Part shown: positions 1 to 7,947 of the stretch, one piece after another | Numbering within the stretch: position 1 is the first letter of the stretch | How the letters are laid out: each line of letters opens with the position of its first letter | Assembly: GCA_963665075.1 (NCBI GenBank) | Contig: OY762063.1 | Location: forward strand, 682,001-746,000 | Direction: 5' to 3' | Length of the DNA: 64,000 nucleotides | From: JAPULR01 sp963665075 | GTDB taxonomy: Bacteria > Chloroflexota > Dehalococcoidia > Lucifugimonadales > GCA-2712585 | The notes under the pieces: generated by a model | The model's input: the letters and a program-made list of their open reading frames with translations, nothing else | Told to the model about the DNA's origin: nothing | The model's database searches: none | Program-made: the position numbers and the translations under genes

Positions 1-7
1 TGCTCTT

Positions 8-1816
8 CTATCGTGTATGGAACCCATGCGGAATGTCCCAAACTTGAGCGGCCAGTTTTGCCATGTCTTTTTGGCGCTTCTCGATTGCGTCCGGCGACCA
101 CTCGTGAACCTCTGCAATGCTACTGGTTAGGTTAATGGTACTCCTACCAAAAATTTCCTGCTTACGAGTGAAGCTCCGATTCGTAGCTGCCCCAGGCTTA
201 TTGTCTGAGTTGCTCAACAACGTCAGGTTACCTATGCGATGTATATTTGCCTGGTGGCTCTGCTCGTCAAAATTAGGCCAATATCCTAAATGACCCTGAG
301 ATATTGGGAGGATGTGTTCCACCGTATAGGCAGTTTCGTTGATTGTCAATCCGGATTGTTCCTTGTACGCGATGCCTAGAAGAAACCTCTTTGCCTTCCC
401 TCTATAACTACTTCGGATAGTAGCTCGTTCCATCAAAGCAATGAAATTCGAATCATCAAGAATCCCCAGATCATCAACTTCGCGCAGGCAACCATAAAAA
501 TCAACATCGTCAAGTGAACTGGCTGACATCACCTGCTGGGCTAAAGTTGCAAATTGCCGATCAAGATGTGACGGTTGAAATTGTCGGATTGCCAAAGCAG
601 TTCGTATGACAAAGGAGGTGAGTAACTTTAGGCGAGTGTGCACAAATTTTGCGATCTTTCTTTTTTTTGCCCTATCTTCCTCTTGTAGATAACGATCAAG
701 CAAGGCAAAAACTATTGGGCGGCACACAGTATAGTATTTCAATTCGCTCAGAAAGATAAACAGGTTTCTCCCAGGTTTGCCCGGGGCATCCCCAATGAAC
801 CTTGAAATCAAAGGGTCAGTTTCACGGGGTGACGATATGGAGTGGAAAATTACAATCCTTTCCCCCTTGGCCATATCCTCCACCAAACCATAAACGAAAT
901 TGGCCAAATCGGCATCAGAGGGTCCATTGGCATTGACCCTGATTTGTGACTTCATCTCCCTGTATAGACGGTCTTTGCGTAGGTAGCCAAACCTACATTG
1001 CAGGTAGCACCTAATATACTCCTCAACCCTCGTTTTGCTCCGCTCTTCTCTAAGTCCAACTCGCATACCCTCAAGGTGGTCGTGAATCGTATCGCGTCGG
1101 GGACCTTCGGCCTTTCCGAAAAAAGAGTAAATGTGATTCCGAATCAGGTCTACTTCACTAAGGGGCTTTCCCCTGGCATTAAGTGTTTCAAAGACAGCAT
1201 TCGGGTTGAGTTGTCTTGGAACGTGGATGCATGCAACTTCAAGTTTGCGTATTAGAAAATCGAAAAAACTCGTGGCGTCATCTACACTAAAAGATTCAAA
1301 ATACTCATCGATTACACGCCAAGCCTTCGTTAGCTTTCCGTTGGGGCTGACATCCTTGCCCCGTATGAGCGTATTGTAATTTGTCTTATCGTTCTCAGGA
1401 GGAGTAAGTCTGGGGAATAGGATGTCAGACTCTGTTAGTGAAACGCGATCATATTCACCAATATCAAATAAAATACGCAAAGCGTCTTGTTCTCGTAATG
1501 CATCTCCTATTTCGTAAAATATACGGACAAGTCGAGCGCAAATTAGCGAGAAAGTTACCATGCGTTGCTGCCCGTCATTGATTTCCCAGAGGTCATCGTC
1601 TTTTTCTACAAGCATAATGGCTCCCAGGAAGTAACACTCACGCTCCTCTAGTACCGCTTCCTGTAAGTCATCCAGCAAATCAGAAACATCCTCATTTCCC
1701 CAATCGTAATAGCGCTGATGCCAAGGCACCTCATACTTTCCCTCGTGAAACAAGAATGAGAGCTTGGCCGTAGCTGCACCTATGACAGTTTCGCTATCTC
1801 TACCAGTTGTTTTCAC
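8..1816 (-). CDS. DUF262/DUF1524 HNH protein (GmrSD/SspE-like)
   Basis: A 602-residue protein with two recognisable halves. The N-terminal DUF262 (ParB/Srx-like NTPase) part has VPWHQRYYDW at about residues 30-39 and DGQQR at 81-85. The C-terminal DUF1524 HNH-nuclease part has EHILP at about 500 followed by RIGNLTLLS and a downstream N...F..K pattern. The same domain order occurs in GmrSD type IV restriction enzymes and in SspE, the phosphorothioate-sensing effector of SspABCD. The GTG start overlaps the TGA stop of the upstream dndC-like gene, so the two are translationally coupled. The inferred role is the restriction or effector arm of the sulfur-modification module. GC content and codon use are lower than in the housekeeping genes. 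The family assignment is firm; the coupling to phosphorothioation is inferred from context. Confidence 0.85.
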   Translation of the reverse strand: MKTTGRDSETVIGAATAKLSFLFHEGKYEVPWHQRYYDWGNEDVSDLLDDLQEAVLEERECYFLGAIMLVEKDDDLWEINDGQQRMVTFSLICARLVRIFYEIGDALREQDALRILFDIGEYDRVSLTESDILFPRLTPPENDKTNYNTLIRGKDVSPNGKLTKAWRVIDEYFESFSVDDATSFFDFLIRKLEVACIHVPRQLNPNAVFETLNARGKPLSEVDLIRNHIYSFFGKAEGPRRDTIHDHLEGMRVGLREERSKTRVEEYIRCYLQCRFGYLRKDRLYREMKSQIRVNANGPSDADLANFVYGLVEDMAKGERIVIFHSISSPRETDPLISRFIGDAPGKPGRNLFIFLSELKYYTVCRPIVFALLDRYLQEEDRAKKRKIAKFVHTRLKLLTSFVIRTALAIRQFQPSHLDRQFATLAQQVMSASSLDDVDFYGCLREVDDLGILDDSNFIALMERATIRSSYRGKAKRFLLGIAYKEQSGLTINETAYTVEHILPISQGHLGYWPNFDEQSHQANIHRIGNLTLLSNSDNKPGAATNRSFTRKQEIFGRSTINLTSSIAEVHEWSPDAIEKRQKDMAKLAAQVWDIPHGFHTR

Positions 1817-3009
1817 ATTGTCTCCGATTCCAGTTTTGCCATAAGCCTGATGTGGCCTTCCTCGTGGATCCTATCGCGTCGCCATATATCCTGAATAAAC
1901 TCGATTTCGGAGGGTGATATCAGGCTCCGTTTAATCTGAGACTGCAACGCGAGCAAATCATCAAGGAGCCTACGACGCACTTCAAGCTTGAATGGACCAT
2001 ATACCAAAGTCCCATCAGAGCGGATTTTGGTGTGCCCATCTCTGCGACGAGGTAGACGGTTACAGTTATCTTCTCGCAATTCAATCAATTCTTCGCGAAA
2101 GCTGAAAAGTGACTCCAACATCTCCTGATCAGCATGGCCTGAGTCAATTACTCCCCGCATGCTACGGTCCTTGGTGACGACAGTACAAGTCCAGCATCCA
2201 AAGCGAGGGGAAGTTGTACCACAAGAGGGGGCGTCATCTTTAGTCAGAATTAGTGGACATTCACCACCTCCGGCGTTGCGATACAGAGTGATGAGTTCTC
2301 TATGCGTCCCGCCCCAAGGCGGTTTCCTTTGCATCAGAATCATCCATACCTCGTTATCCAACAAATCCGCCAATGGAGCAAAAATACTGCAACCCTCGAC
2401 TGAACTATGAGGATTCATAGTATTTGCCTTAACTCCGTGTTTTTTCATATTGCGACTGCGGTTTTGTGATTCAGCCCGGCGCGTTCCTACAAGCAATATC
2501 GCCCGTTTATGTCGTGCAACCAGTCCTTTCAGCAACCTGTCCGTTGGCTGAATTTTCATACGGTCAGTACACCATCTGAAATTTCGGGTCGGTGGGATGT
2601 AGCCACGCCCAATGACGTTGACCCAGAATGTCTGGTCGACGTAGGGCTGAGTGATTTGGGCAGAAATTGGCAACCGCATTTCTTCGGCCACCTTGCGAAT
2701 GGTTCCTATGCTCTTTCGCAAGTGCTCAATCACTAGGGGAGATTCAACAAGCGTGTCGTTAGAAATGACGAATATCTTTCGCCTGCGCTCTGGAGCCGAT
2801 ACAGATGATACGGTTTCCCAAACCATCTGCAAAAGCAGGGTTGAGTCCTTGCCGCCGGAAAAGGCGATTATCCACGGATCATCGTGGGGTTGTAGATATT
2901 CGCACAGCAACACTTTTCGCACAGTTGCATAACGTGAAGCAACATTAGAAACCTTTACGATTCCCATTTTTTCTGCCTCGTTGGACTGCATTTCGTCTAT
3001 ACCGTTCAA
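1813..3009 (-). CDS. dndC: DNA phosphorothioation protein DndC (PP-loop sulfurtransferase)
   Basis: A 398-residue PAPS-reductase-like protein. The PP-loop SGGKDST is at residues 51-57, CTDRMKI begins at C147, and the cysteine cluster C251, C263 and GCWTCTVV (C272, C275) is followed by KDRSM. This pattern is characteristic of DndC rather than of sulfate-assimilation PAPS reductases: DndC binds ATP and a 4Fe-4S cluster and helps place sulfur on the DNA backbone. C147, C263, C272 and C275 are the likely cluster ligands. The TTG start overlaps the desulfurase stop; the in-frame ATG at residue 7 is an alternative. No dndD or dndE follows. The next gene is the DUF262/HNH gene, so the module is either reduced or continues beyond base 1. 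Confidence 0.88.
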   Translation of the reverse strand: MNGIDEMQSNEAEKMGIVKVSNVASRYATVRKVLLCEYLQPHDDPWIIAFSGGKDSTLLLQMVWETVSSVSAPERRRKIFVISNDTLVESPLVIEHLRKSIGTIRKVAEEMRLPISAQITQPYVDQTFWVNVIGRGYIPPTRNFRWCTDRMKIQPTDRLLKGLVARHKRAILLVGTRRAESQNRSRNMKKHGVKANTMNPHSSVEGCSIFAPLADLLDNEVWMILMQRKPPWGGTHRELITLYRNAGGGECPLILTKDDAPSCGTTSPRFGCWTCTVVTKDRSMRGVIDSGHADQEMLESLFSFREELIELREDNCNRLPRRRDGHTKIRSDGTLVYGPFKLEVRRRLLDDLLALQSQIKRSLISPSEIEFIQDIWRRDRIHEEGHIRLMAKLESETM

Positions 3010-4238
3010 TCCTGAATACTGGCAGTATAATTTGGAAGACTCTCCTTCACATCAAGCCAATCTCCATCGTAATTTTCAAGAGATGAAATTTCACGAAGCT
3101 CTCGCACAGCAAGGGTGATTTCCTTTGCGGCGTAGTCAATATCTTCTTCTGTTGTGTAGCGCCCAATACTGAAACGCACCGAATGATGTGCCTTCTCTTC
3201 ATCCAGCCCAAGTCCAATGAGTACGTGGGAAGGTTCCACAGCGGCCGACGTGCAAGCCGAACCCGCAGCCATAGCTATATTGGGTAGCCTCATCATCAGG
3301 GACTCACTCTCTACCATAGGAAAACACGCGTTGATGATTCCAGGCACACAGTACAACCTATTCCCGTTGAAAGTGACTAAGTCAATCCGTTGCAACAAGC
3401 CAATAAACCGCTCTGCCAAGCGATTTGTCCGACCGGTATCGGCTTCTAGATGCAATCTTGTTAGCCGTGCCGCCTCACCCATCCCAACTATTTGATGCGT
3501 TGGTAAAGTACCGGAACGCATTCCTCCCTCGTGCCCACCGCCATGAATCTGGGCTTGGATTCGCAGTCGGGGATTGTACCTTACGTACAATGCTCCTATG
3601 CCCTTCGGCCCGTACATCTTGTGTCCGCTCATTGACACAAGATCTGCCTTGACGTTCTGCAAATCTAGAGGGAGCCGTGCCAGACTCTGAGCAGCATCGA
3701 TATGAAATACAATGTCGCGTGCCCTTGTAATTGCGCCTATAGCTTCAACGTCGGTGATGGTTCCAATCTCGTTATTCACATGCATCAGCGATACCAGGAA
3801 GGTCTCAGGGAGTAATGCATTTTCTACCTGTTCGGGAGAAATGATGCCACCAAAATCTGGTTTGAGATAGGTAACCTGAAATCCTTGTCGTTCCAAGTAT
3901 TCGCAAGTGTCGAGAACAGCACGGTGCTCGATAGATGAAGTCACTATGTGCTTGCGACCATGAGAGCGTGTATGAGCAACCCCCTTAATCGCCAAATTGA
4001 TTGATTCTGTTGCACCAGACGTCCAGATTATTTCCTCTGGCCTGGCATTGACGAGACTTGCCACTTGCCTTCGGGCCTTTTCCACTGCTTCCTCAGCTTT
4101 CCACCCAAAGCTATGTGAACGTGAGGCAGCATTCCCAAAGACTCCTGTCGGTCCCAAGTAGCGAGTCATGCGACTAACTACTTTAGGATCAACTGGTGTC
4201 GTCGCCGCATAGTCTAGATATACCACACCGTTCATCAT
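3006..4238 (-). CDS. dndA: Cysteine desulfurase (DndA/IscS-like)
   Basis: A 410-residue class V aminotransferase-fold PLP enzyme that takes sulfur from L-cysteine. The start YLDYAATTPVD, the PLP lysine in SGHKMYGPKG (K207), H105 in SSIEHRAVL and the catalytic cysteine in GSACTS (C329) are all present, so it should be active. It is the first gene of a three-gene minus-strand operon and overlaps dndC by 4 nt, which implies that it feeds sulfur to DndC. Sequence alone cannot separate dndA from iscS or nifS; the context favours dndA. It begins with two ATG codons (4238 and 4235). Upstream there is only 65 nt before the truncated cas1 reading frame. Confidence 0.85.
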   Translation of the reverse strand: MMNGVVYLDYAATTPVDPKVVSRMTRYLGPTGVFGNAASRSHSFGWKAEEAVEKARRQVASLVNARPEEIIWTSGATESINLAIKGVAHTRSHGRKHIVTSSIEHRAVLDTCEYLERQGFQVTYLKPDFGGIISPEQVENALLPETFLVSLMHVNNEIGTITDVEAIGAITRARDIVFHIDAAQSLARLPLDLQNVKADLVSMSGHKMYGPKGIGALYVRYNPRLRIQAQIHGGGHEGGMRSGTLPTHQIVGMGEAARLTRLHLEADTGRTNRLAERFIGLLQRIDLVTFNGNRLYCVPGIINACFPMVESESLMMRLPNIAMAAGSACTSAAVEPSHVLIGLGLDEEKAHHSVRFSIGRYTTEEDIDYAAKEITLAVRELREISSLENYDGDWLDVKESLPNYTASIQD

Positions 4239-4268
4239 GGTAATTCAACCTTGACCATATACTACCAA

Positions 4269-4297
4269 ATTATCCTACAAAATGGAGTATAAACCAA
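4269..4297 (-). promoter_or_regulatory. Putative promoter of the dnd-like operon
   Basis: On the minus strand, TTGGTT (4292-4297), a 17-nt spacer and GATAAT (4269-4274) form a sigma70-type promoter about 30 nt before the desulfurase start. It lies in the AT-rich junction between the dnd module and the broken cas1, so it probably arrived with the module. Confidence 0.45.
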
Positions 4298-4343
4298 ACG
4301 GTAGGAAAGCGGAGAGTACGGCATCCCCTTCCAATCCCTCTCC

Positions 4344-5072
4344 ATGATACTCCTGGGGCCGGGTTCCACCGTCAGCCACGACGCCCTGCGCCTCATGGCT
4401 CGGCACGGCACCGCCCTCGTCGCCGTCGGAGAAGACGGCGTCCGATGCTACACCGCTCCCCCTCTCATGCCCGATACTTCCGACACCGCTCGTCGCCAGA
4501 TGAAAGCCTGGGGCGACCCCGAAGGCGGGCGCATCGCCATCGCCCTCAAAATGTACGCCCTCCGACTCGGAGAAGTCCTTCCCTTCCGCGACATCAACGC
4601 CCTGCGCGGCGTCGAAGGCGGACGCGCCAGAAGAATGTACCAGAACGTCGCCCAGCAATACGGAATCACCTGGCGCGGCCGTCGCTACGATAGAACCGAC
4701 CCCCTCGCCGCCGACATCCCCAACCAGGCCGTCAACCACGCCTCCGTCGCCGTAACCTCCGCCGCCGTCATCGCCGTAACCTCCGTCGGCGCTATCCCCC
4801 AACTCGGCTTCATCCACCAGCATAGCGGCGACGCCTTCGCCCTCGACATAGCCGACCTGTTTCGGGACACCGTCCTCCTTCCCGCCGCCTTCAAATCCGC
4901 CAAAGCCGTAATCGACAACCCCAGGCTCGACATTGAACGGCACGCCAGACGAACGACGGGCGAGATGCTTCGCACCCAGCGAGTCATCCCAAAGATGATC
5001 GACCGAATCAAAACCCTGTTTCAAGACGTCTCCCCCCTCAACGACGACCCCGATATTGCGAGAACGGAATGA
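4344..5072 (+). CDS. cas1: Type I-E Cas1, N-terminally truncated
   Basis: The CRISPR adaptation integrase of subtype I-E. The metal-binding residues are kept: E91 (RGVEGGRARRMY), H158 (GFIHQH), D168 and D171 (ALDIADLF). Their spacing equals that of E. coli Cas1 E141, H208, D218 and D221, so about 50 N-terminal residues are missing from the ATG. The frame is open back to 4305 and encodes GEYGIPFQSLS, which still looks like Cas1e, but a TAG at 4302 ends it. The N-terminal beta-sandwich and dimerisation domain is therefore largely lost, and the break coincides with the edge of the dnd-like module. It overlaps cas2 by 4 nt. Adaptation is probably impaired, which is inference. Confidence 0.8.
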   Translation: MILLGPGSTVSHDALRLMARHGTALVAVGEDGVRCYTAPPLMPDTSDTARRQMKAWGDPEGGRIAIALKMYALRLGEVLPFRDINALRGVEGGRARRMYQNVAQQYGITWRGRRYDRTDPLAADIPNQAVNHASVAVTSAAVIAVTSVGAIPQLGFIHQHSGDAFALDIADLFRDTVLLPAAFKSAKAVIDNPRLDIERHARRTTGEMLRTQRVIPKMIDRIKTLFQDVSPLNDDPDIARTE

Positions 5073-5353
5073 CCGTCGTAGTAACAGTTAACGTAGAGGC
5101 CCGATACCGGGGATTTCTCGCGTCGGTGATGCTGGAAATCGCGCCCGGCGTCTACACCTCTCCACAAATGACCAACGGCATCAGGGAAAGAATCTGGGAA
5201 GTCCTATCCGGTTGGCACTACCAACTGGGGCAAGGCGCCATAGTGATGACGTGGCGGGACCCGGCGGCGGCGGGCCAGAGAATAAGGACCCTCGGAGAAG
5301 CTCCAAAAGAAATCGTTGACGCCGACGGCGTCTACCTGGTGAAATACAACTAG
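5069..5353 (+). CDS. cas2: Type I-E Cas2
   Basis: A 94-residue protein of the Cas2e type: a VVVTVNV first strand, GVYTSPQMTNGIRERIWE in the middle, then AIVMTWRD and GVYLVKYN at the end. Cas2e bridges two Cas1 dimers in the spacer-integration complex. It is complete and directly downstream of the truncated cas1 (ATGA overlap), 102 nt before the first CRISPR repeat, the usual cas1-cas2-leader-array order. It may be stranded without a working Cas1. Confidence 0.88.
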   Translation: MTVVVTVNVEARYRGFLASVMLEIAPGVYTSPQMTNGIRERIWEVLSGWHYQLGQGAIVMTWRDPAAAGQRIRTLGEAPKEIVDADGVYLVKYN

Positions 5354-5455
5354 GCAAACTTCGAAAAACCGCCGATAGCGCCTTTCATCCCAAAACAGCA
5401 GGCAGAGATACGATGCGATAGCTCAACCCTGACGACAAATACGAAACTCGTTAGG
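5354..5455 (+). promoter_or_regulatory. CRISPR leader
   Basis: The 102 nt between cas2 and the first repeat, less GC-rich than cas1-cas2. The decayed repeat is at the far end of the array, so the array is read on the plus strand and this is the leader side, where the promoter and the integration site should lie. I see no clear -35/-10 pair. Confidence 0.5.
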
Positions 5456-6581
5456 GGTTCCCCCGCACCCGCGGGGATAGACCGGCGTGGCTGGCGAAGC
5501 AAAGGCTGGCGAAGTGGGTTCCCCCGCACCCGCGGGGATAGACCTCACATCAAGGGGATTAGCCATGCCCAGATCCAGGTTCCCCCGCACCCGCGGGGAT
5601 AGACCGATATGGCGGGAAGAGCTGGAGGAGATGGGGGTGGTTCCCCCGCACCCGCGGGGATAGACCCCACCCTTGGCATCTACCGCGTCTGGCCCCAGTG
5701 GTTCCCCCGCACCCGCGGGGATAGACCCTTGACCGCCTGGTCAGTGCCTATGCCGAGGACGGTTCCCCCGCACCCGCGGGGATAGACCGGTATCCTAAAA
5801 AGCGACGCCCCGCCCGTCCCCGGTTCCCCCGCACCCGCGGGGATAGACCCTTTTTGGAGCGAGGCTGATTTCCTCCGCCCCCGGTTCCCCCGCACCCGCG
5901 GGGATAGACCTGTACGGGTCGTTGGGGTCCGCGCCGTTCTCCAGGTTCCCCCGCACCCGCGGGGATAGACCTCCCTGGTACGAGCCGCCGCCGGAGTTGC
6001 CGACGGTTCCCCCGCACCCGCGGGGATAGACCACGCACTGTCCGGCAACCCGCCGCCGGGCTCGGGGTTCCCCCGCACCCGCGGGGATAGACCGCAGTTC
6101 TTACTCCGCCGCCGCCCTGTATGCCTGGTTCCCCCGCACCCGCGGGGATAGACCGCTTCCTTTTCCCATGATGCTGGCGTACATTGAGGTTCCCCCGCAC
6201 CCGCGGGGATAGACCTATGATAGCAATATCGGTAATGTTGGTAAAATTGGTTCCCCCGCACCCGCGGGGATAGACCTGAAGGGGCGAAGAGGATTCGGCA
6301 TACGACGGCGGTTCCCCCGCACCCGCGGGGATAGACCCACCTTGAATAGATCGTATGCATCCCCGCTCACGGTTCCCCCGCACCCGCGGGGATAGACCCT
6401 ATGAATTTGACTACACGATTGCGATGTCGGCGGTTCCCCCGCACCCGCGGGGATAGACCGGCGACGGCTCGCCGGTGGAAGGCGATGGCTCGGGTTCCCC
6501 CGCACCCGCGGGGATAGACCGTGGAAGGCGTGGACTGAAAGAGGATTTAGACGGATTCCCCCCCACCCGCAGGCACAAACC
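5456..6581 (+). CRISPR. Type I-E CRISPR array, 18 identical repeats plus one degenerate
   Basis: A 28-nt repeat (begins GGTTCCCCCG, ends GGGGATAGACC, with the inner palindrome CCCGCGGG) starts at 5456 and recurs every 61 nt to 6493. That gives 18 identical copies with 33-nt spacers. A 19th copy at 6554-6581 has six mismatches and marks the old, distal end. The repeat resembles the I-E consensus and matches the adjacent Cas1e and Cas2e. There are 18 spacers. Several long open frames across the array on both strands are artefacts of the 61-nt period. No Cas3 or Cascade gene is in the window. Confidence 0.98.
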
Positions 6582-6749
6582 ATTCCCCCAACCCGTTCCC
6601 TGGGGTTCCGGCCGGGAAGGTTCCCGCAGCGGCGCTCATTTGCAGATATAGACACAATATCACAAGAAAGATGCGCCATCGTTTACCATCTGCATCTGAA
6701 GAAGAGCACCGCGGCAATGCGCTGCCGGCGAAAGCCAAAGTCAAAGAAA

Positions 6750-6826
6750 TGGTGGCGCATACGGGGTTCGAACCCGTGATCTCCGCCTTGAGAGGGCGGT
6801 GTCCTAGTCCACTAGACGAATGCGCC
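6750..6826 (-). tRNA. tRNA-Glu(CTC)
   Basis: A minus-strand cloverleaf. Acceptor GGCGCAT pairs with ATGCGCC, the anticodon stem CCGCC/GGCGG holds the loop CTCTCAA (anticodon CTC), the T arm is CGGGTTCGAACCCCG, and CCA is encoded at 6750-6752. The D arm has TCTAGTGGACTAGGA, as in glutamate tRNAs. Confidence 0.93.
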
Positions 6827-6856
6827 AACCGAAATCCAATTCTATCACAATTTCCC

Positions 6857-6884
6857 TTGTGCACAACACCAACTGTTGTATAAT
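6857..6884 (+). promoter_or_regulatory. Promoter of tRNA-Gln
   Basis: TTGTGC (6857-6862), a 16-nt spacer and a perfect TATAAT (6879-6884) lie 16 nt before the tRNA-Gln 5' end. The promoter sits between the two divergent tRNA genes. Confidence 0.6.
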
Positions 6885-6900
6885 TTACAAGACCACCCGC

Positions 6901-6974
6901 TGCCGAGTGGTGTAGTGGTAGCACTCGTGACTCTGGATCACGCAACCCTGGTTCGAATCCAGGCTCGGCAGCCA
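6901..6974 (+). tRNA. tRNA-Gln(CTG)
   Basis: Acceptor TGCCGAG pairs with CTCGGCA. The anticodon stem CGTGA/TCACG holds the loop CTCTGGA (anticodon CTG). The T arm is CCTGGTTCGAATCCAGG. Discriminator G is followed by an encoded CCA (6972-6974). It is divergent from tRNA-Glu and has its own promoter. Confidence 0.93.
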
Positions 6975-7050
6975 AACCCAATCCACATCGTCTATCCCCT
7001 TGAACCATATCCCACCGTTCGCGTCCCAATCTGTAGACTGAAAAAACCCC

Positions 7051-7947
7051 ATGAGAATCGCATTCATCGGCACGGGAAACATCGGCAACCCTATGGCCCG
7101 CCACGTCCTCGAAGCCGGCCACCAACTCACCGTCCACGACCTGAACCGCGAATCCACCATCAACCTTGAGGAGATGGGCGCGACCTTTGCCCCCACTCCC
7201 CAGGCCGCCGCCGCCGGCAGCGCCGTCATCTTCACCTCCCTCCCAGGCCCCCGCGAAGTCGAAGCCGTCGCCCTCGGCCCCCAATCCATCATCGAAGGCG
7301 CGCAGGCCGGCGCAGTCTACGTTGATCTCTCCACCAGCTCCCCCAGCCTGGCCCGCCGCATCTACGACGAATACAAAGCCCGCGGCGTCCACGCCCTCGA
7401 CGCCCCCGTCAGCGGCGGCGTCCCCGGCGCCGAGGCCGCCACCCTCGCCGTCATGGTCGGCGGCGACCGCGACGCCTTCGAAAAAGTCTCCCCCGTCCTC
7501 CGCGCCATCGGCGACAAGCTCATCTACTGCGGCCCGCCCGGCAGCGGCATGGTCTGCAAAATCTGCAACAACCTCGTCACCATGAGCCTCGCCGCCTTCC
7601 TCCCCGAAGTCCTCACCCTCGGCGTCGAGGCCGGCGTCGATCTCAAGACCGTCGCCAAGGCCATCACCAGCGGCTCCGGCAACAACTGGGTTCTGGAAGG
7701 AAAATTCCCCACCACTCTCTTCCGCGGCAACTTCGACCCCGGCTTTACCCTCAACCTTGCCGCCAAGGACGTGCATCTCGCCACCGAACTCGGACGCGAA
7801 TTGGGACTGCCGATGGAAGCGTCCAACCTCTTCGCCCAGACCTACCGCGCCGCCCTCCGCAAGGGCTTGGGCGACCTGGACGCCGACGCCGTAGCCCTCC
7901 TCTACGAAGGACGAACCGGCACCAAGCTCCGCGTCAACGACGCCTAA
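7051..7947 (+). CDS. 3-hydroxyisobutyrate dehydrogenase-family NAD(P) oxidoreductase
   Basis: A 298-residue beta-hydroxyacid dehydrogenase. The N-terminal Rossmann fold starts with FIGTGNIGNPMARHVLEAGH. The substrate motif DAPVSGGVPGAE is at about residues 116-127, and the catalytic-lysine region GMVCKICNN follows. The C-terminal all-alpha domain has GFTLNLAAKDVHLA. The family includes 3-hydroxyisobutyrate, tartronate semialdehyde and glyoxylate/succinic semialdehyde reductases; the substrate is not clear from sequence. It ends 4 nt inside the convergent recF stop and follows tRNA-Gln by 76 nt, with no operon partner. Confidence 0.85.
   Translation: MRIAFIGTGNIGNPMARHVLEAGHQLTVHDLNRESTINLEEMGATFAPTPQAAAAGSAVIFTSLPGPREVEAVALGPQSIIEGAQAGAVYVDLSTSSPSLARRIYDEYKARGVHALDAPVSGGVPGAEAATLAVMVGGDRDAFEKVSPVLRAIGDKLIYCGPPGSGMVCKICNNLVTMSLAAFLPEVLTLGVEAGVDLKTVAKAITSGSGNNWVLEGKFPTTLFRGNFDPGFTLNLAAKDVHLATELGRELGLPMEASNLFAQTYRAALRKGLGDLDADAVALLYEGRTGTKLRVNDA

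Noticed and set aside
4275..5024. 249-codon minus-strand frame over cas1
   Set aside because: Low-complexity Gly/Asp/Val product antisense to a clear Cas1e.
6460..6553. Shared GTGGAAGGCG in the last two CRISPR spacers
   Set aside because: Ten matching bases in GC-rich spacers can be chance; there is not enough to claim a common target.
5680..6679. Several overlapping open frames of 79-226 codons on the minus strand across the CRISPR array
   Set aside because: Their products are just the translated repeat (YPRGCGGT, SIPAGAGEP, LSPRVRGN) cycling with the 61-nt period.
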